From: Suicoccus acidiformans
Lineage (GTDB): Bacteria > Bacillota > Bacilli > Lactobacillales > Aerococcaceae
Reading direction: 5' to 3'
DNA: 64,000 nt
NCBI RefSeq assembly: GCF_003546865.1
Contig: NZ_CP023434.1
Coordinates: forward strand, 1,488,001 to 1,552,000
Below, piece after piece: positions 26,008 through 34,749 of the stretch. The notes below the pieces were generated by a model. It did no database searches and had not been told where the DNA came from. It worked only from the letters and a program-made list of their open reading frames with translations. The position numbers were made by a program, and so were the translations under genes. The first letter of the stretch is position 1; the number at the start of each line of letters is the position of its first letter.

Positions 26008-26044
26008 ATCATATTACATTTAATAGATTTGACCACGTTTTCAT
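26008..26044 (-). promoter_or_regulatory. manA promoter with overlapping cre-like site
   Basis: On the minus strand TGGTCA, 16 bases and TATGAT form a promoter with a poor -35 box, as expected for an activator-dependent operon. ATGAAAACGTGGTCA (26030-26044) fits the CcpA cre consensus WTGNAANCGNWNNCW with one mismatch and covers the -35 box. Confidence 0.55.
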
Positions 26045-26075
26045 TGTCTTTTTTTCAGACAAAAAGAAGGTCAAC

Positions 26076-26723
26076 TTAATTCACCCATTTGGCTTTCACT
26101 TCGAATAAATCCTTGGCTTGACCGTACAACTCCGCTTCCAGTTCCTCGCTCGGTTGAACCAAATCAGGCACCATCACTACCTTTAAGCCCGCATCGATTG
26201 CAGAGCGCACCCCATTGAGTGAATCCTCTAAAACCATCACTTGGCTAGGGTTCAAGTTAAAGTCCGCCAACGCTTTTTGGTAAATATCAGGCGCCGGTTT
26301 CGAATGTTCCACCTCGTCCCCACTCATCACCCCTTTGAAGAAATGCCGAATACCATGGTCTTGCAGGTGCTGCTCAATCCTCTCAGCAGTACTCGACGAG
26401 ACAATGTAAGCCATCATTTCTTTTTGATCTAGGGCTTCAAGCAAAGACTTGGCGCCTTTTTTCATTTCGAGTTCACCTGTTGCAATGAACCGCTCGAAAT
26501 TCTCGACAAAATCATGCATCACGCTTTCAGCAAGGGAGCGACTGCCATAGTTCTCCTCAATGACCTGCAGCGTATCCGCATCGCTCATGCCGAGAAACAT
26601 TCGGTAATCGTCCAAGGAAAAATGAACCCCCTGGTCTACAAATGCTTGCTTCATTGCCCGCGCGTACAACTTCTCAGTGTCGAACAATAAACCATCCATA
26701 TCGAATAAAATCGTTTGAATCAT
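26076..26723 (-). CDS. HAD-superfamily phosphatase (beta-phosphoglucomutase/PGP-like)
   Basis: A 215-aa cytoplasmic hydrolase. The nucleophile motif I is LFDMDGLLFDT near residue 6, motif II VSSSTAERI near residue 105, and motif III/IV are KPAPDIYQKAL and VLEDSLNGVRSAIDAG. A helical cap lies between. This pattern is typical of subfamily IA phosphatases and beta-phosphoglucomutases, and the specificity is unknown. The ATG at 26723 follows GGGAGGAG by a few bases and starts one base after the stop of the dead monooxygenase gene, so it was translationally coupled to that gene. Confidence 0.88.
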   Translation of the reverse strand: MIQTILFDMDGLLFDTEKLYARAMKQAFVDQGVHFSLDDYRMFLGMSDADTLQVIEENYGSRSLAESVMHDFVENFERFIATGELEMKKGAKSLLEALDQKEMMAYIVSSSTAERIEQHLQDHGIRHFFKGVMSGDEVEHSKPAPDIYQKALADFNLNPSQVMVLEDSLNGVRSAIDAGLKVVMVPDLVQPSEELEAELYGQAKDLFEVKAKWVN

Positions 26724-26724
26724 C

Positions 26725-27840
26725 TTACTCCTCCCGAAATTCCCAAGTAAACCGCTGTCCACCTTGCACTAAAGCCCGAACCTTCACCAAACGTTCAGCC
26801 TCATAAGCCAGTAGCTGCCCTAGTACTCCACTCATCGCCAAGTCTCCCGCGGCCAACTTCTCAGCCAGAATCAACACATCCTGCGAGGCTGCATTAAAGC
26901 CCATACCCGTCCACGACGTTGCTAAATGCACTGCATCGCCCACCAAGGCCATGCGCCCATTGACTAAGCCCTCCGGTACATACTCCTTGAGGAGAATTCC
27001 ATTGAAATCACGCCTTTCAAAGGCTAATAACATCGCCGACTGGAAAGGCTCCGGCCAAGGATAGGCATGCGCTCTTTCGATTAGACTTGCAATCTTTGCC
27101 TCCGTTAAAGCACTGTCGGCAATCGAATGCATCGCCTTCGTACCCTTTAAGGCACCGATTCATCGGGCAATCGCATTGGAGCGAGCATCATATTGGCCAA
27201 ACATCACCGTCCGCTCCTCCGGCTTATCACTGCCATCAGGACCCAGCACGACAAAACCAATCAATATCTTGCCTGGACCATCTATAACATATTCATAACC
27301 AATTTCCACCTTCAAGCCCTGCGCAGCAGCTGGCAAATCAGCTTCCAGCACCTGGCCGCCCCAATCGAGGTGACCCGCATACGTCGCATCAGGTTTATCT
27401 GGATTTGCCAAAGCCCGAACAAGCGACCGATGCCCATCAGCCCAATTAACAAATCCCCGGCAATACGCTCTGTGCCAACTTCAAGATAAGCCCCCGCCGG
27501 AGTTTGCCCCGCAGCCATCACTCGGCAATCGAAATAAAGCACCATATCGGTTTCTTCTTCTAAGTATGAGCGATACGTCTGGTAAATATCTTCCTAACGG
27601 CGAAAAATGTGCCCATAAGAGACCCGGGCCGGATTGGCTTCTGTTTGAATTAAATGTTTGAGCTTCTTAGCAATCGCATTATCTGTTGCTTGAATCGTCT
27701 GAGCACCTAAGCCACCGGCCGTATCCGATATCCGGCGTCCGCGCCTTTTTCTCCCAAAGTTCAACTTCTACACCGACCTCATTTAAAGCAATCGTCGTAC
27801 TCAATCCTGCCAACGAACCGCCCACAATCAACGCCTTCAT
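26725..27840 (-). pseudogene. FAD-dependent monooxygenase, degraded
   Basis: The start at 27840 gives MKALIVGGSLAGLSTTIALN, an FAD-binding motif. The frame slips near 27730, meets a TAG (Trp codon change) near 27595, shifts again around 27430, and meets a TGA near 27170. Pieces in between read AGQTPAGAYLEVGTERIAGD and LDWGGQVLEADLPAAA. The end carries the second FAD motif ALVGDAVHLATSWTGMG. The order matches flavin monooxygenases of the PHBH/UbiH type. At least four lesions show it is dead; only the distal HAD gene of the unit remains intact. Confidence 0.85.
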
Positions 27841-27849
27841 CCTAGCCCC

Positions 27850-28533
27850 CTACTCATCAATCCGCAAGCCCTGCTCATCCAGTAAATCATCATACGTCAC
27901 CAAAGTCAATTCACCGCCATAACTCAACTCCCCATAAAAGACATCCTGAACCCGCAGACCTCGCGCCTTAACCTCATGCTCCAACCACTGCTTCGGCTTA
28001 CCAACCGTCCCCTCCAGCACATCCAACTCAATATGCCCATCATCAATCACCAACACCGTAAACTCATCCTGGCGATCCTTAGGCACCACCGTCAACTGCC
28101 CATCCACCTCTAAGATTGCATAAGCCACATTCGCCAGCCCATAATAACCTTGCGAACGCAACAATTTCCGCAACTGCTCAGTCTTCAACTGATTATAATT
28201 CAAGGCCGCCCGATTAATCCTCCCATCAACAACCAACATCGAAGGCGTCCCCTCAACCCACAAACTTACATTATTCGACTCTTCAATCACCTTCTGCATC
28301 GCAAAAATCAACACCGCCCAAGCCACCGTCCCAAAAACATTCTTCCACACACTAATCCCATCATCATAAATCGCATCCGTCATCAAATCCCCCAGAACCA
28401 TCACATAAAGAATATCAAACGGCGTCAACTCAGACCGCGACTTCTTACCCAACAACCGAATCACCAGAAAACCCGTAATCCCCACCAATACAATTTTGAC
28501 GAAAATTTGTAAATATTCCATCAGATTCACCAT
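27850..28533 (-). CDS. DUF421 (YetF-like) membrane protein
   Basis: A 227-aa protein. Three N-terminal membrane helices (about residues 8-27, 37-55 and 60-80) are followed by a cytoplasmic domain. The YetF/DUF421 hallmarks are GKKSRSELTPFDILYVMVLG and LVVDGRINRAALNYNQLKTE. The family is widespread in Firmicutes, and some members sit in spore membranes; the molecular role is open. A possible start six codons later (MEYLQIF) has no better ribosome binding site. The 3' end is close to the monooxygenase remnant, in the same direction. Confidence 0.88.
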   Translation of the reverse strand: MVNLMEYLQIFVKIVLVGITGFLVIRLLGKKSRSELTPFDILYVMVLGDLMTDAIYDDGISVWKNVFGTVAWAVLIFAMQKVIEESNNVSLWVEGTPSMLVVDGRINRAALNYNQLKTEQLRKLLRSQGYYGLANVAYAILEVDGQLTVVPKDRQDEFTVLVIDDGHIELDVLEGTVGKPKQWLEHEVKARGLRVQDVFYGELSYGGELTLVTYDDLLDEQGLRIDE

Positions 28534-28620
28534 CCCATCTATCTATTAATCCGCTTCCATCTCACTCCCATTGTACCAGAGAACCCCAAATTTACCGACT
28601 AGACAACTCAAGTGAAACCC

Positions 28621-28643
28621 AAAAAACCACGGCACAGCCGTGG
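28621..28643 (-). terminator. Minus-strand terminator
   Basis: The stem CCACGGC/GCCGTGG with a 3-base loop is followed by TTTTTT on the minus strand. It lies upstream of the DUF421 gene and over 400 bp after hisK, so it may end a separate small transcript. Confidence 0.8.
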
Positions 28644-29074
28644 CTAATATTTATCGAGGGCGCGTAACAATACCTGCCCACAATACTATTAGAAAACGAT
28701 AATCCGCACCAGTAGGATAACGGGCGTATCGCCTAGCCTCAGAGTGAAGCTGAAGAGACTGTTGTTGCTTCAGCAACTTACAGACTTACATGCGTAACGA
28801 AGTGGAGTGACAGAGGCTAGGCATAGCCAGACAAGCATGAAAGCTCGGCAAAGCCAGCTGGAAGGCGGTCCCTGCAGCAAAAACACACAATCTCGCAGAG
28901 ACTCATTCCCTGCACAAACCTCATCCCGCACCAACCCTCCACCCCTCCCAAAGGGAGTGGGGGTGTTTGACCATCAGCACCGAAATCATTCCCGAAAAAA
29001 TTGCGCGATTTTTCGGGAATGATTGCCATGCACAAACCCACTGCACAAACCCCGGACTACAAAGCCAATACTAA
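28644..29074. other. Structured non-coding region, possible ncRNA
   Basis: No ORF is supported in 430 bp. GCCTAGCCTC (28731-28740) pairs with GAGGCTAGGC (28813-28822), and the enclosed part has GCTGAAG/CTTCAGC and GTTGC/GCAAC stems. A perfect 16-bp palindrome, AATCATTCCCGAAAAA and its inverse, sits at 28984-29024. GGTTTGTGCA recurs three times on the minus strand. With the minus-strand terminator at 28621-28643, this could be a structured RNA or a cluster of REP-like repeats. Confidence 0.45.
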
Positions 29075-29854
29075 CTAAGACACACTCACCAAATTCACCT
29101 GACCCTGCTCAAACAAAGCCACCTCCCGCACACCAAAGCGCTCCAACAAAGCACCCATCTCAGCAAAGCCACTCATCCACTCCTCAGCCACATGACAATC
29201 CGAACCCAAACTAAACAACTCCCCACCCAAATCCTGGTATAAAGGAATCGCCCACTCATACAGCGCCTTTTTGTCATATTTAAGAATACTCTTGCTATTT
29301 AACTCAAAAGCCAGCTCGCGCGCAATCATCGCCTCGAAAATCGCCACAAATTGGTCCCGGTAATGTGCCTCCAATAAAGACGACCCCACTTCCGGATGAA
29401 TCCGAAAACCATAATCGAAATGCGTCAGCACCTGCGCCCCCTCAAAGGTCGTCACGGCCTCATACAGCTGGGCCACATAGGCATCCATCCGTGCTTGGGG
29501 CGTATCGGGGGATTCAGGCTCCATGTAGTCCTCGCGCAAATTGTGGTGGCAGCTCAATAACTTCACGTCAAAGTCATAAGGCGCTAGAACCTCAGCTAAA
29601 CGCTCAGCCTGTCCGGGCGCATAGCCTACTTCCACACCGAGTAACATCTTTACCCCGGTTTGCTCATAAATTTCTTTCTGCCAAGTTTGGTATTGGTCAA
29701 AGTCAGGAATATCATCCTGGCCGGTAACTGGGTTTGCCAAGTCTAAATGATCTGTCAGAACGAAGGTGTCCATGCCGTGCTTTAAGTAATCCCAGGGATT
29801 CGCCTCGCTATCAAAGGACAAACTGGAGTGGCAATGTTGGTCATAAAGCTTCAT
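29075..29854 (-). CDS. hisK: Histidinol-phosphatase, PHP type
   Basis: A 259-aa PHP-family phosphatase for the penultimate step of histidine synthesis. The metal-binding motifs DQHCHSSLSFDSE (residue 5 on), LTDHLD, GVEVGYAPG, LSCHHNL, THFDYGF and GSDCHV are all present. Ribosome binding site AGGAGG. It is the last gene of the his operon, 12 bp after hisIE. In Lactobacillales this enzyme replaces the phosphatase domain of enterobacterial HisB. The symbol hisJ is also used for the same enzyme. Confidence 0.93.
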   Translation of the reverse strand: MKLYDQHCHSSLSFDSEANPWDYLKHGMDTFVLTDHLDLANPVTGQDDIPDFDQYQTWQKEIYEQTGVKMLLGVEVGYAPGQAERLAEVLAPYDFDVKLLSCHHNLREDYMEPESPDTPQARMDAYVAQLYEAVTTFEGAQVLTHFDYGFRIHPEVGSSLLEAHYRDQFVAIFEAMIARELAFELNSKSILKYDKKALYEWAIPLYQDLGGELFSLGSDCHVAEEWMSGFAEMGALLERFGVREVALFEQGQVNLVSVS

Positions 29855-29866
29855 CGCGTTATCCTC

Positions 29867-30496
29867 CTACCATTCTTCGATTTCAGAGCGCACGGAATAC
29901 ACTTGCTTTTCCCCGTGACGCTCAGCCAATTGTGCCTTTACATCGGCCAAGGACACATCTTGTTGATTCAATAAGACCAGTAAGTGATATAAGAAGTCAC
30001 TCGTTTCGGCAATTAATTCTTCCCGGTCCTGATTCTTCGCGGCAATAATTACTTCGGCAGCCTCTTCGCCTACTTTTTTTAATATTTTGTCCAGGCCTTC
30101 TGAGACTAGATAATTTGTGTAGGAGCCAGGCTGGGGATTGCGGACCTTCTTGGCCACCGTCTGCTCTAACATTTCCAAGTTAAACGTCCGGTCGCCGAAG
30201 CAACTCTGTGTGCCTAAGTGACAGGTCGGCCCTGCCGGGTCGACTAGCACCAAGAGGGTGTCCTGGTCACAATCCAAGCGAATCTCTTTGACTCGTTGAA
30301 TATTGCCACTTTCCTCGCCTTTCATCCATAGACGACCTTTAGAACGCGAATAGAACCAAGCCACCTTTTCCTCGCGGGTCCGCTGATAGGCTTCCTCATT
30401 CATATAACCTAGCATTAAGACTTGGCCAGTCCGCACATCCTGCAGAATAGCCGGCACCAGACCATCATTCTTAGCAAAATCTATTTGCTCAGTCAT
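29867..30496 (-). CDS. hisI: Bifunctional phosphoribosyl-AMP cyclohydrolase / phosphoribosyl-ATP pyrophosphatase
   Basis: A 209-aa fusion (HisIE) catalysing the second and third steps of histidine synthesis. The HisI half (residues 1-115) shows GQVLMLGYMNEEAYQRT, SRSKGRLWMKGEESGN and the zinc-binding DCDQDTLLVLV and TCHLGTQSCF. The HisE half (about 120-209) shows GLDKILKKVGEEAAEVIIAA and ETSDFLYHLLVLL. It overlaps hisF by 8 bp. Confidence 0.95.
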   Translation of the reverse strand: MTEQIDFAKNDGLVPAILQDVRTGQVLMLGYMNEEAYQRTREEKVAWFYSRSKGRLWMKGEESGNIQRVKEIRLDCDQDTLLVLVDPAGPTCHLGTQSCFGDRTFNLEMLEQTVAKKVRNPQPGSYTNYLVSEGLDKILKKVGEEAAEVIIAAKNQDREELIAETSDFLYHLLVLLNQQDVSLADVKAQLAERHGEKQVYSVRSEIEEW

Positions 30497-31241
30497 TTAC
30501 TTCAATCCCTTCTGCTTGCAAACGGGCCTTCAATTCAGGAATCGCCACTTCCCCATAGTGGAAAATACTGGCGGCTAAGCCACTTTCAACCGTAGTCCTC
30601 TGGAATAATTCCACGAAATCCTCGATGGAGCCGGCCCCGCCACTGGCAATAATCGGCACTTCCACCCGCTCTTTGGCTTGGCTAAGAAAAGGCAGATCAA
30701 AACCTTGTTTGGCGCCATCATGGTTGACACTTGTAATCAACAGTTCACCTGCCCCGCGTTCAACTACTTCTTCCACCCAGTCCAAAGCCAAGCGGTCTTC
30801 TTTTTGCTGGCCACCGTGGCTATATACATAGTGCTGGCCGTCGTCCAAGCCCATGTCAACAGCAACCACAATCTTCTCAGAGCCGAAACGCGCCACGGCT
30901 TCATTAATAAATTCCGGACGACTTAAGGCAGCTGAACTAATGGACACTTTCGCAGCCCCTGCTCCTAAGGTTGCTTCAATCTCTTCGAGACTGCCGATGC
31001 CGCCACCAACCGTTAATGGAATCGCAATCGCTTGGGCCACCTCTTGAATCATCTCCAAGCGCAGAGCATGGCCGGCCTCTGTCTTAGTTATGTCCAAGAG
31101 GACTAATTCATCCGCCCCGTCCTGGTCGTACTTCACCGCATAATCTACCGGTGTGCCCAGTTCTTTAATGTCGACGAAGTTCACCCCTTTGACCAATTGG
31201 CCGTCCCGGGTATCTAAACATGGAATAATCTTGCGTTTCAC
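30489..31241 (-). CDS. hisF: Imidazole glycerol phosphate synthase, cyclase subunit
   Basis: A (beta/alpha)8 barrel of about 250 residues that uses ammonia to turn PRFAR into imidazole glycerol phosphate and AICAR. KRKIIPCLDTRDGQLVKGV is the N-terminal signature and holds the catalytic Asp; the second catalytic Asp is in VAVDMGLDDG near residue 128, and phosphate loops are GGGIGSLEE and ASGGAGSIEDF. I place the start at the GTG at 31241, which overlaps the hisA stop as GTGA with GGGAGG upstream. The glutaminase partner HisH is not encoded in this operon. Confidence 0.95.
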   Translation of the reverse strand: MKRKIIPCLDTRDGQLVKGVNFVDIKELGTPVDYAVKYDQDGADELVLLDITKTEAGHALRLEMIQEVAQAIAIPLTVGGGIGSLEEIEATLGAGAAKVSISSAALSRPEFINEAVARFGSEKIVVAVDMGLDDGQHYVYSHGGQQKEDRLALDWVEEVVERGAGELLITSVNHDGAKQGFDLPFLSQAKERVEVPIIASGGAGSIEDFVELFQRTTVESGLAASIFHYGEVAIPELKARLQAEGIEVND

Positions 31242-31939
31242 TCTAATCCCTCCCAAAATTCATCCGATTGGGCCGCCTTGCCCACAATTGCTTCACTTAC
31301 TCCTACGGCTTCCAAGGCCGTTAAATCTACTTGACCGCGCACACCACCGCTGGCTACAACTTTATGGCGGGTAGACGCTTGTAGCTGCCCTGTCCGCTCC
31401 ACATTCGGCCCTTGCTCCATACCGTCACGAGCAATATCCGTATAAATAATTCCGGCTAAATCTAAAGGCTCAATAGCCGCCAAATAATCATCCATTTGCC
31501 AGCCACTCGCCTCGGTCCAGCCATTCACATATAATTCCTCACCCCGGGCATCCATCCCGACAAAAATCCGCCCAGGATACTTTGCTACCATCTCCTTGAG
31601 CCAAGCCAAATCTTGAATCGCCCGACTGCCTAATATAAAGTAATCAATCCCCAGCTCATCATAGGCATCCAAGGTCGCCTCGTCCCGTAAGCCCCCACCA
31701 ATCTGCAAAGACAGATCGGTCAGCTGCTTCAACTCGGCAATTACATTCTGCTCGCGAACTTCTTGTTCTAAGGCCCCCATCAAGTCGACGACGTGAATGC
31801 GTCCGACTTGCGCAAATTGGCTATAATAGGCCACAGCTTCTTGAGGTGTCTTGGGCATCATAATCTTCTCATCATAGTCACCCTGGCTCAGGCGCACGCT
31901 CGCTCCGTCAATTAAATCAATTGCTGGTATAACTTTCAT
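31238..31939 (-). CDS. hisA: ProFAR isomerase
   Basis: A 233-aa half-barrel-duplicated isomerase for the fourth step of the pathway. The start MKVIPAIDLIDGASVRLSQG holds the catalytic Asp, IGGGLRDEATLD is the first phosphate loop, IIYTDIARDGMEQG carries the second catalytic Asp, and VASGGVRGQVDL is the second loop. It follows hisB after only 12 bp; hisH would normally stand in this gap. Confidence 0.95.
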   Translation of the reverse strand: MKVIPAIDLIDGASVRLSQGDYDEKIMMPKTPQEAVAYYSQFAQVGRIHVVDLMGALEQEVREQNVIAELKQLTDLSLQIGGGLRDEATLDAYDELGIDYFILGSRAIQDLAWLKEMVAKYPGRIFVGMDARGEELYVNGWTEASGWQMDDYLAAIEPLDLAGIIYTDIARDGMEQGPNVERTGQLQASTRHKVVASGGVRGQVDLTALEAVGVSEAIVGKAAQSDEFWEGLE

Positions 31940-31951
31940 AGATTTTCCTTT

Positions 31952-32533
31952 CTAGGCAATTAAGCCCTTCGACGAAGGCACCCCACCAGACGCCGGCGCT
32001 AAGGCGATTTTCAAGCTTCTGGCGAAGGCCTTAAAGATTGCTTCGATCTCATGGTGGCTATTGCCGCCCTTTAAGAGATCGATATGCAAGGTCATACGAC
32101 TATTCATGGCCACCGCCCGGAAGAATTCCTCCACCAGTTCCGTATCAAAGTTACCAACCTTCTCCCTTGAGAAATAGGCAGCAAATTCCAAATGAGGCCG
32201 GCCTGATAAATCCAAGACCACCCGGGCTAAGACTTCATCCATCGGCAAATAGAAGCTACCGTAACGCTCATAGGAGCCTAGACTTTGATAAAGATCGCGA
32301 ATCGCTTCACCTAGCACAATCCCAATATCTTCCACCGTATGGTGATCGTCCACATAGGTATCCCCGTCTGCTTCCACTTTTAAATACAAGCCCGAGTGAA
32401 AGCTGAACAATGTTAACATATGATCAAAGAAACCAACCCCCGTATCCAGCTTACTCTCCAAGCCAGCAGGTGCTTCTTGGGCAAGCTCCAAGCGAATTTT
32501 CGTTTCTTTTGTCTCTCGTTCTTTCAATATCAT
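31952..32533 (-). CDS. hisB: Imidazoleglycerol-phosphate dehydratase
   Basis: A 193-aa monofunctional dehydratase with the usual manganese-binding His motifs: GVGFFDHMLTLFSFHSG near residue 30, DDHHTVEDIGIVLGEA, and GGNSHHEIEAIFKAFA near the end. The start is the ATG at 32533 (MILKERETKE), which overlaps the hisC stop by one base with GGAGG eight bases upstream; the longer ORF start at 32548 is rejected. There is no phosphatase domain, consistent with a separate hisK. Confidence 0.95.
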   Translation of the reverse strand: MILKERETKETKIRLELAQEAPAGLESKLDTGVGFFDHMLTLFSFHSGLYLKVEADGDTYVDDHHTVEDIGIVLGEAIRDLYQSLGSYERYGSFYLPMDEVLARVVLDLSGRPHLEFAAYFSREKVGNFDTELVEEFFRAVAMNSRMTLHIDLLKGGNSHHEIEAIFKAFARSLKIALAPASGGVPSSKGLIA

Positions 32534-33513
32534 CAAGCATTCCTCCACTCATTAATCGCTGCTTCCAAGGCATCATAATCTTCCAAGCGAATAATTGAAT
32601 AACGCACAACATTCGCTAAATTCTCCTGGCTATACATTCTAGGCAAAAAGCCTTTGGTTACCAGATATTCACCCAATTCCTTAGCCCGTCCTCCATAGGT
32701 AAAGACGAAATTACTCTGGGTATCCTTGACTTTCATCACGTCTGTTAACCCTTGGAAAATGGCGACAAGGCGTTCCCGAGACGCTTTCTGGTAAGCCACT
32801 AGCTCTTTAAGGCGTTCTGGGTCTTCAAATAAGGCATTGGCTAAATTCAAAGATATATTATTCACCGGATAGGGGTGATTAATCGCAGTTAAACGGTCAA
32901 AGGTTGTGCCTTGAGCATAGGCAATCCCAATGCGCAGACCCGCCATGGCATACATTTTGCTGAGGGTGCGGACAATGATGACATTTGGATTGGTCGGCCG
33001 CTGGTAGTCCTCGCCAAATTCAATATAAGCCTCATCAATAACGAAATAGCCCGCTACTGCCTCCATCGCATCGGCCATCTGCTGCAGATCCGCAGCTGGA
33101 AACTGGTAGCCCGTCGGATTATGCGGATTAGATAGGATAAAGAGAGAGGGGCGAATGTCCTCAATCGCTACTAGAATATCGGACGTATCAAAGTTATAGT
33201 CTTGATCGCTGGTCACATAATGCATTTGGCGGCCAATTTGCTGGGCGTATTCCTCATACATGAAGAAATCCGGGTCCAAAGCAAGGACACCCCCAGCGCC
33301 AAATTGAATCATCAGCTTCTGCAACCACTCATCGGAGCCGTTGGCAAGCTCTATTTGCCCTTGGGGAAGCCCGGATTGCTCGGCGTAAAGGGCCTTAAAG
33401 CGGGCTAACTCCTCTTCAGGATACTGGCTTATAAGCGTCCTTTCCGCAACTTTAGCAATCGCATCATTCGACAAGGCTTCAATCGGACTCGTGTTCCGGT
33501 TCATAATAATCAT
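32533..33513 (-). CDS. hisC: Histidinol-phosphate aminotransferase
   Basis: A 326-aa fold-type I PLP enzyme that transfers the amino group to imidazole acetol phosphate. NPHNPTGY (near residue 130), FVIDEAYIEFG, and the PLP-binding Lys in TLSKMYAMAGLRIG (near residue 184) are visible. It is slightly shorter than the common 350-360 residues at the N-terminus. AGGAGG precedes the ATG, overlapping the end of hisD. Position inside the operon makes HisC the most likely role, though paralogs can act on aromatic amino acids. Confidence 0.93.
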   Translation of the reverse strand: MIIMNRNTSPIEALSNDAIAKVAERTLISQYPEEELARFKALYAEQSGLPQGQIELANGSDEWLQKLMIQFGAGGVLALDPDFFMYEEYAQQIGRQMHYVTSDQDYNFDTSDILVAIEDIRPSLFILSNPHNPTGYQFPAADLQQMADAMEAVAGYFVIDEAYIEFGEDYQRPTNPNVIIVRTLSKMYAMAGLRIGIAYAQGTTFDRLTAINHPYPVNNISLNLANALFEDPERLKELVAYQKASRERLVAIFQGLTDVMKVKDTQSNFVFTYGGRAKELGEYLVTKGFLPRMYSQENLANVVRYSIIRLEDYDALEAAINEWRNA

Positions 33514-33516
33514 ACT

Positions 33517-34749
33517 TTATTTCCTCCTGATCGCTAAAGATTTGCGGTGGCAATCTAAGCCCTCTGCTTGGGCAATGATTTCCCCGGCCGGGGCAATTGT
33601 TTCAAAGGTTTCCTGACTCACTTGAATAATGGCATGGCTAGTGCGGAAGTCATTGGCATTCAAGCCATGGCTAAAACGGGCCGTTTGGTTAGTCGGCAAG
33701 ACGTGGGACGGTCCGCCGACATAATCACCCACTGCTTCTGGCGAATAAGCCCCCACGAAGACGGCTCCGGCATAATTGAAGGCTTGGGCAATCACCTCTT
33801 GCTCCCGGTGTTGAATCGATACGTGTTCAGCTGCAATATCATTGGCTAAAGCTAATAAGGCTTTCCGCTCATCCACTACAACGTAGTGATGATTCGCTAA
33901 AGAACCTGCAATAATATCGCGCCGCACTTGCTCTGGTAATAAAGCTTCAATCCGTGCCTCTACTTTAGCTACGAATTCTGCGTCCTCACTTAAGAGGAAG
34001 GTTCGAGCATTGGTGTCGTGTTCAGCTTGGGCAAAGACGTCATAGACAACCGCATCCACATCCGCTGAATCATCGACATATAAGAGGATTTCACTCGGGC
34101 CGGCAATGGAATCAATGCCCACATCGCCAAAGACTAAACGCTTAGCCATCGCAACGTAAGCATTGCCTGGGCCAACAATTTTGTCCACTTTTGGCACGGA
34201 TTCGGTTCCATAAGCTAGCGCCGCAATCGCTTGTGCGCCCCCTAAAGTCAGCACCCGCTCCACCCCGCATAAATATAAGGCAGCAAAGGTAATATTTGTT
34301 TCATTAAAAGTCGGCGTCGTGGCAATAATTTCCCCAACACCTGCCACCTGAGCCGGCAAAACAGTCATCAAGACACTTGAGGGATACAAAGCAGTCCCCC
34401 CAGGAATATAGACCCCAACCCGCTCCAATGGCCGGTAAACATAGCTCAATTCCTCACCTAAGTTATCTTCATACAAAATCCGCTCTTCATAAGCAATAAT
34501 GCGGTCTTTTGCTAATTTGAGCGCCTTCTGTAAGTCCGTATCCAGGGCATCCCAGCTGGCTTTAAGCTGCTCCGGCTTAACCCAGAAATCCTCAAGGTCC
34601 ACCCCATCCAAAGTTTGGGTATAAGTTCGCAAGGCTGCATCACCTTGATTTCGAACGGTTTGAATAATTTCCTGAGTGGCCAGTAGCATATCGCCGTCTA
34701 AGGCCATCACATCTTCTTGTAAGCATGCTCGTGCTTCTGCTGCATTCAT
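33517..34749 (-). CDS. hisD: Histidinol dehydrogenase
   Basis: A 410-aa NAD-dependent enzyme that performs the last two oxidations to histidine. PGGTALYPSSVLMTVLPAQV, DKIVGPGNAYVAMAKR, DSIAGPSEILL and the zinc-site region AQAEHDTNA are typical. VGDYVGGPSHVLPTNQTARF lies near the C-terminus. It begins immediately after the hisG stop, so the two are translationally coupled. Confidence 0.96.
   Translation of the reverse strand: MNAAEARACLQEDVMALDGDMLLATQEIIQTVRNQGDAALRTYTQTLDGVDLEDFWVKPEQLKASWDALDTDLQKALKLAKDRIIAYEERILYEDNLGEELSYVYRPLERVGVYIPGGTALYPSSVLMTVLPAQVAGVGEIIATTPTFNETNITFAALYLCGVERVLTLGGAQAIAALAYGTESVPKVDKIVGPGNAYVAMAKRLVFGDVGIDSIAGPSEILLYVDDSADVDAVVYDVFAQAEHDTNARTFLLSEDAEFVAKVEARIEALLPEQVRRDIIAGSLANHHYVVVDERKALLALANDIAAEHVSIQHREQEVIAQAFNYAGAVFVGAYSPEAVGDYVGGPSHVLPTNQTARFSHGLNANDFRTSHAIIQVSQETFETIAPAGEIIAQAEGLDCHRKSLAIRRK

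Noticed and set aside
28150-29727. Several plus-strand ORFs rich in Pro, Arg and His opposite DUF421 and hisK
   Set aside because: They are antisense shadows of GC-skewed minus-strand genes, with no ribosome binding sites.
30489-31256. hisF starting at the TTG at 31256
   Set aside because: GTG at 31241 overlaps the hisA stop, has a proper ribosome binding site and gives the normal HisF N-terminus.
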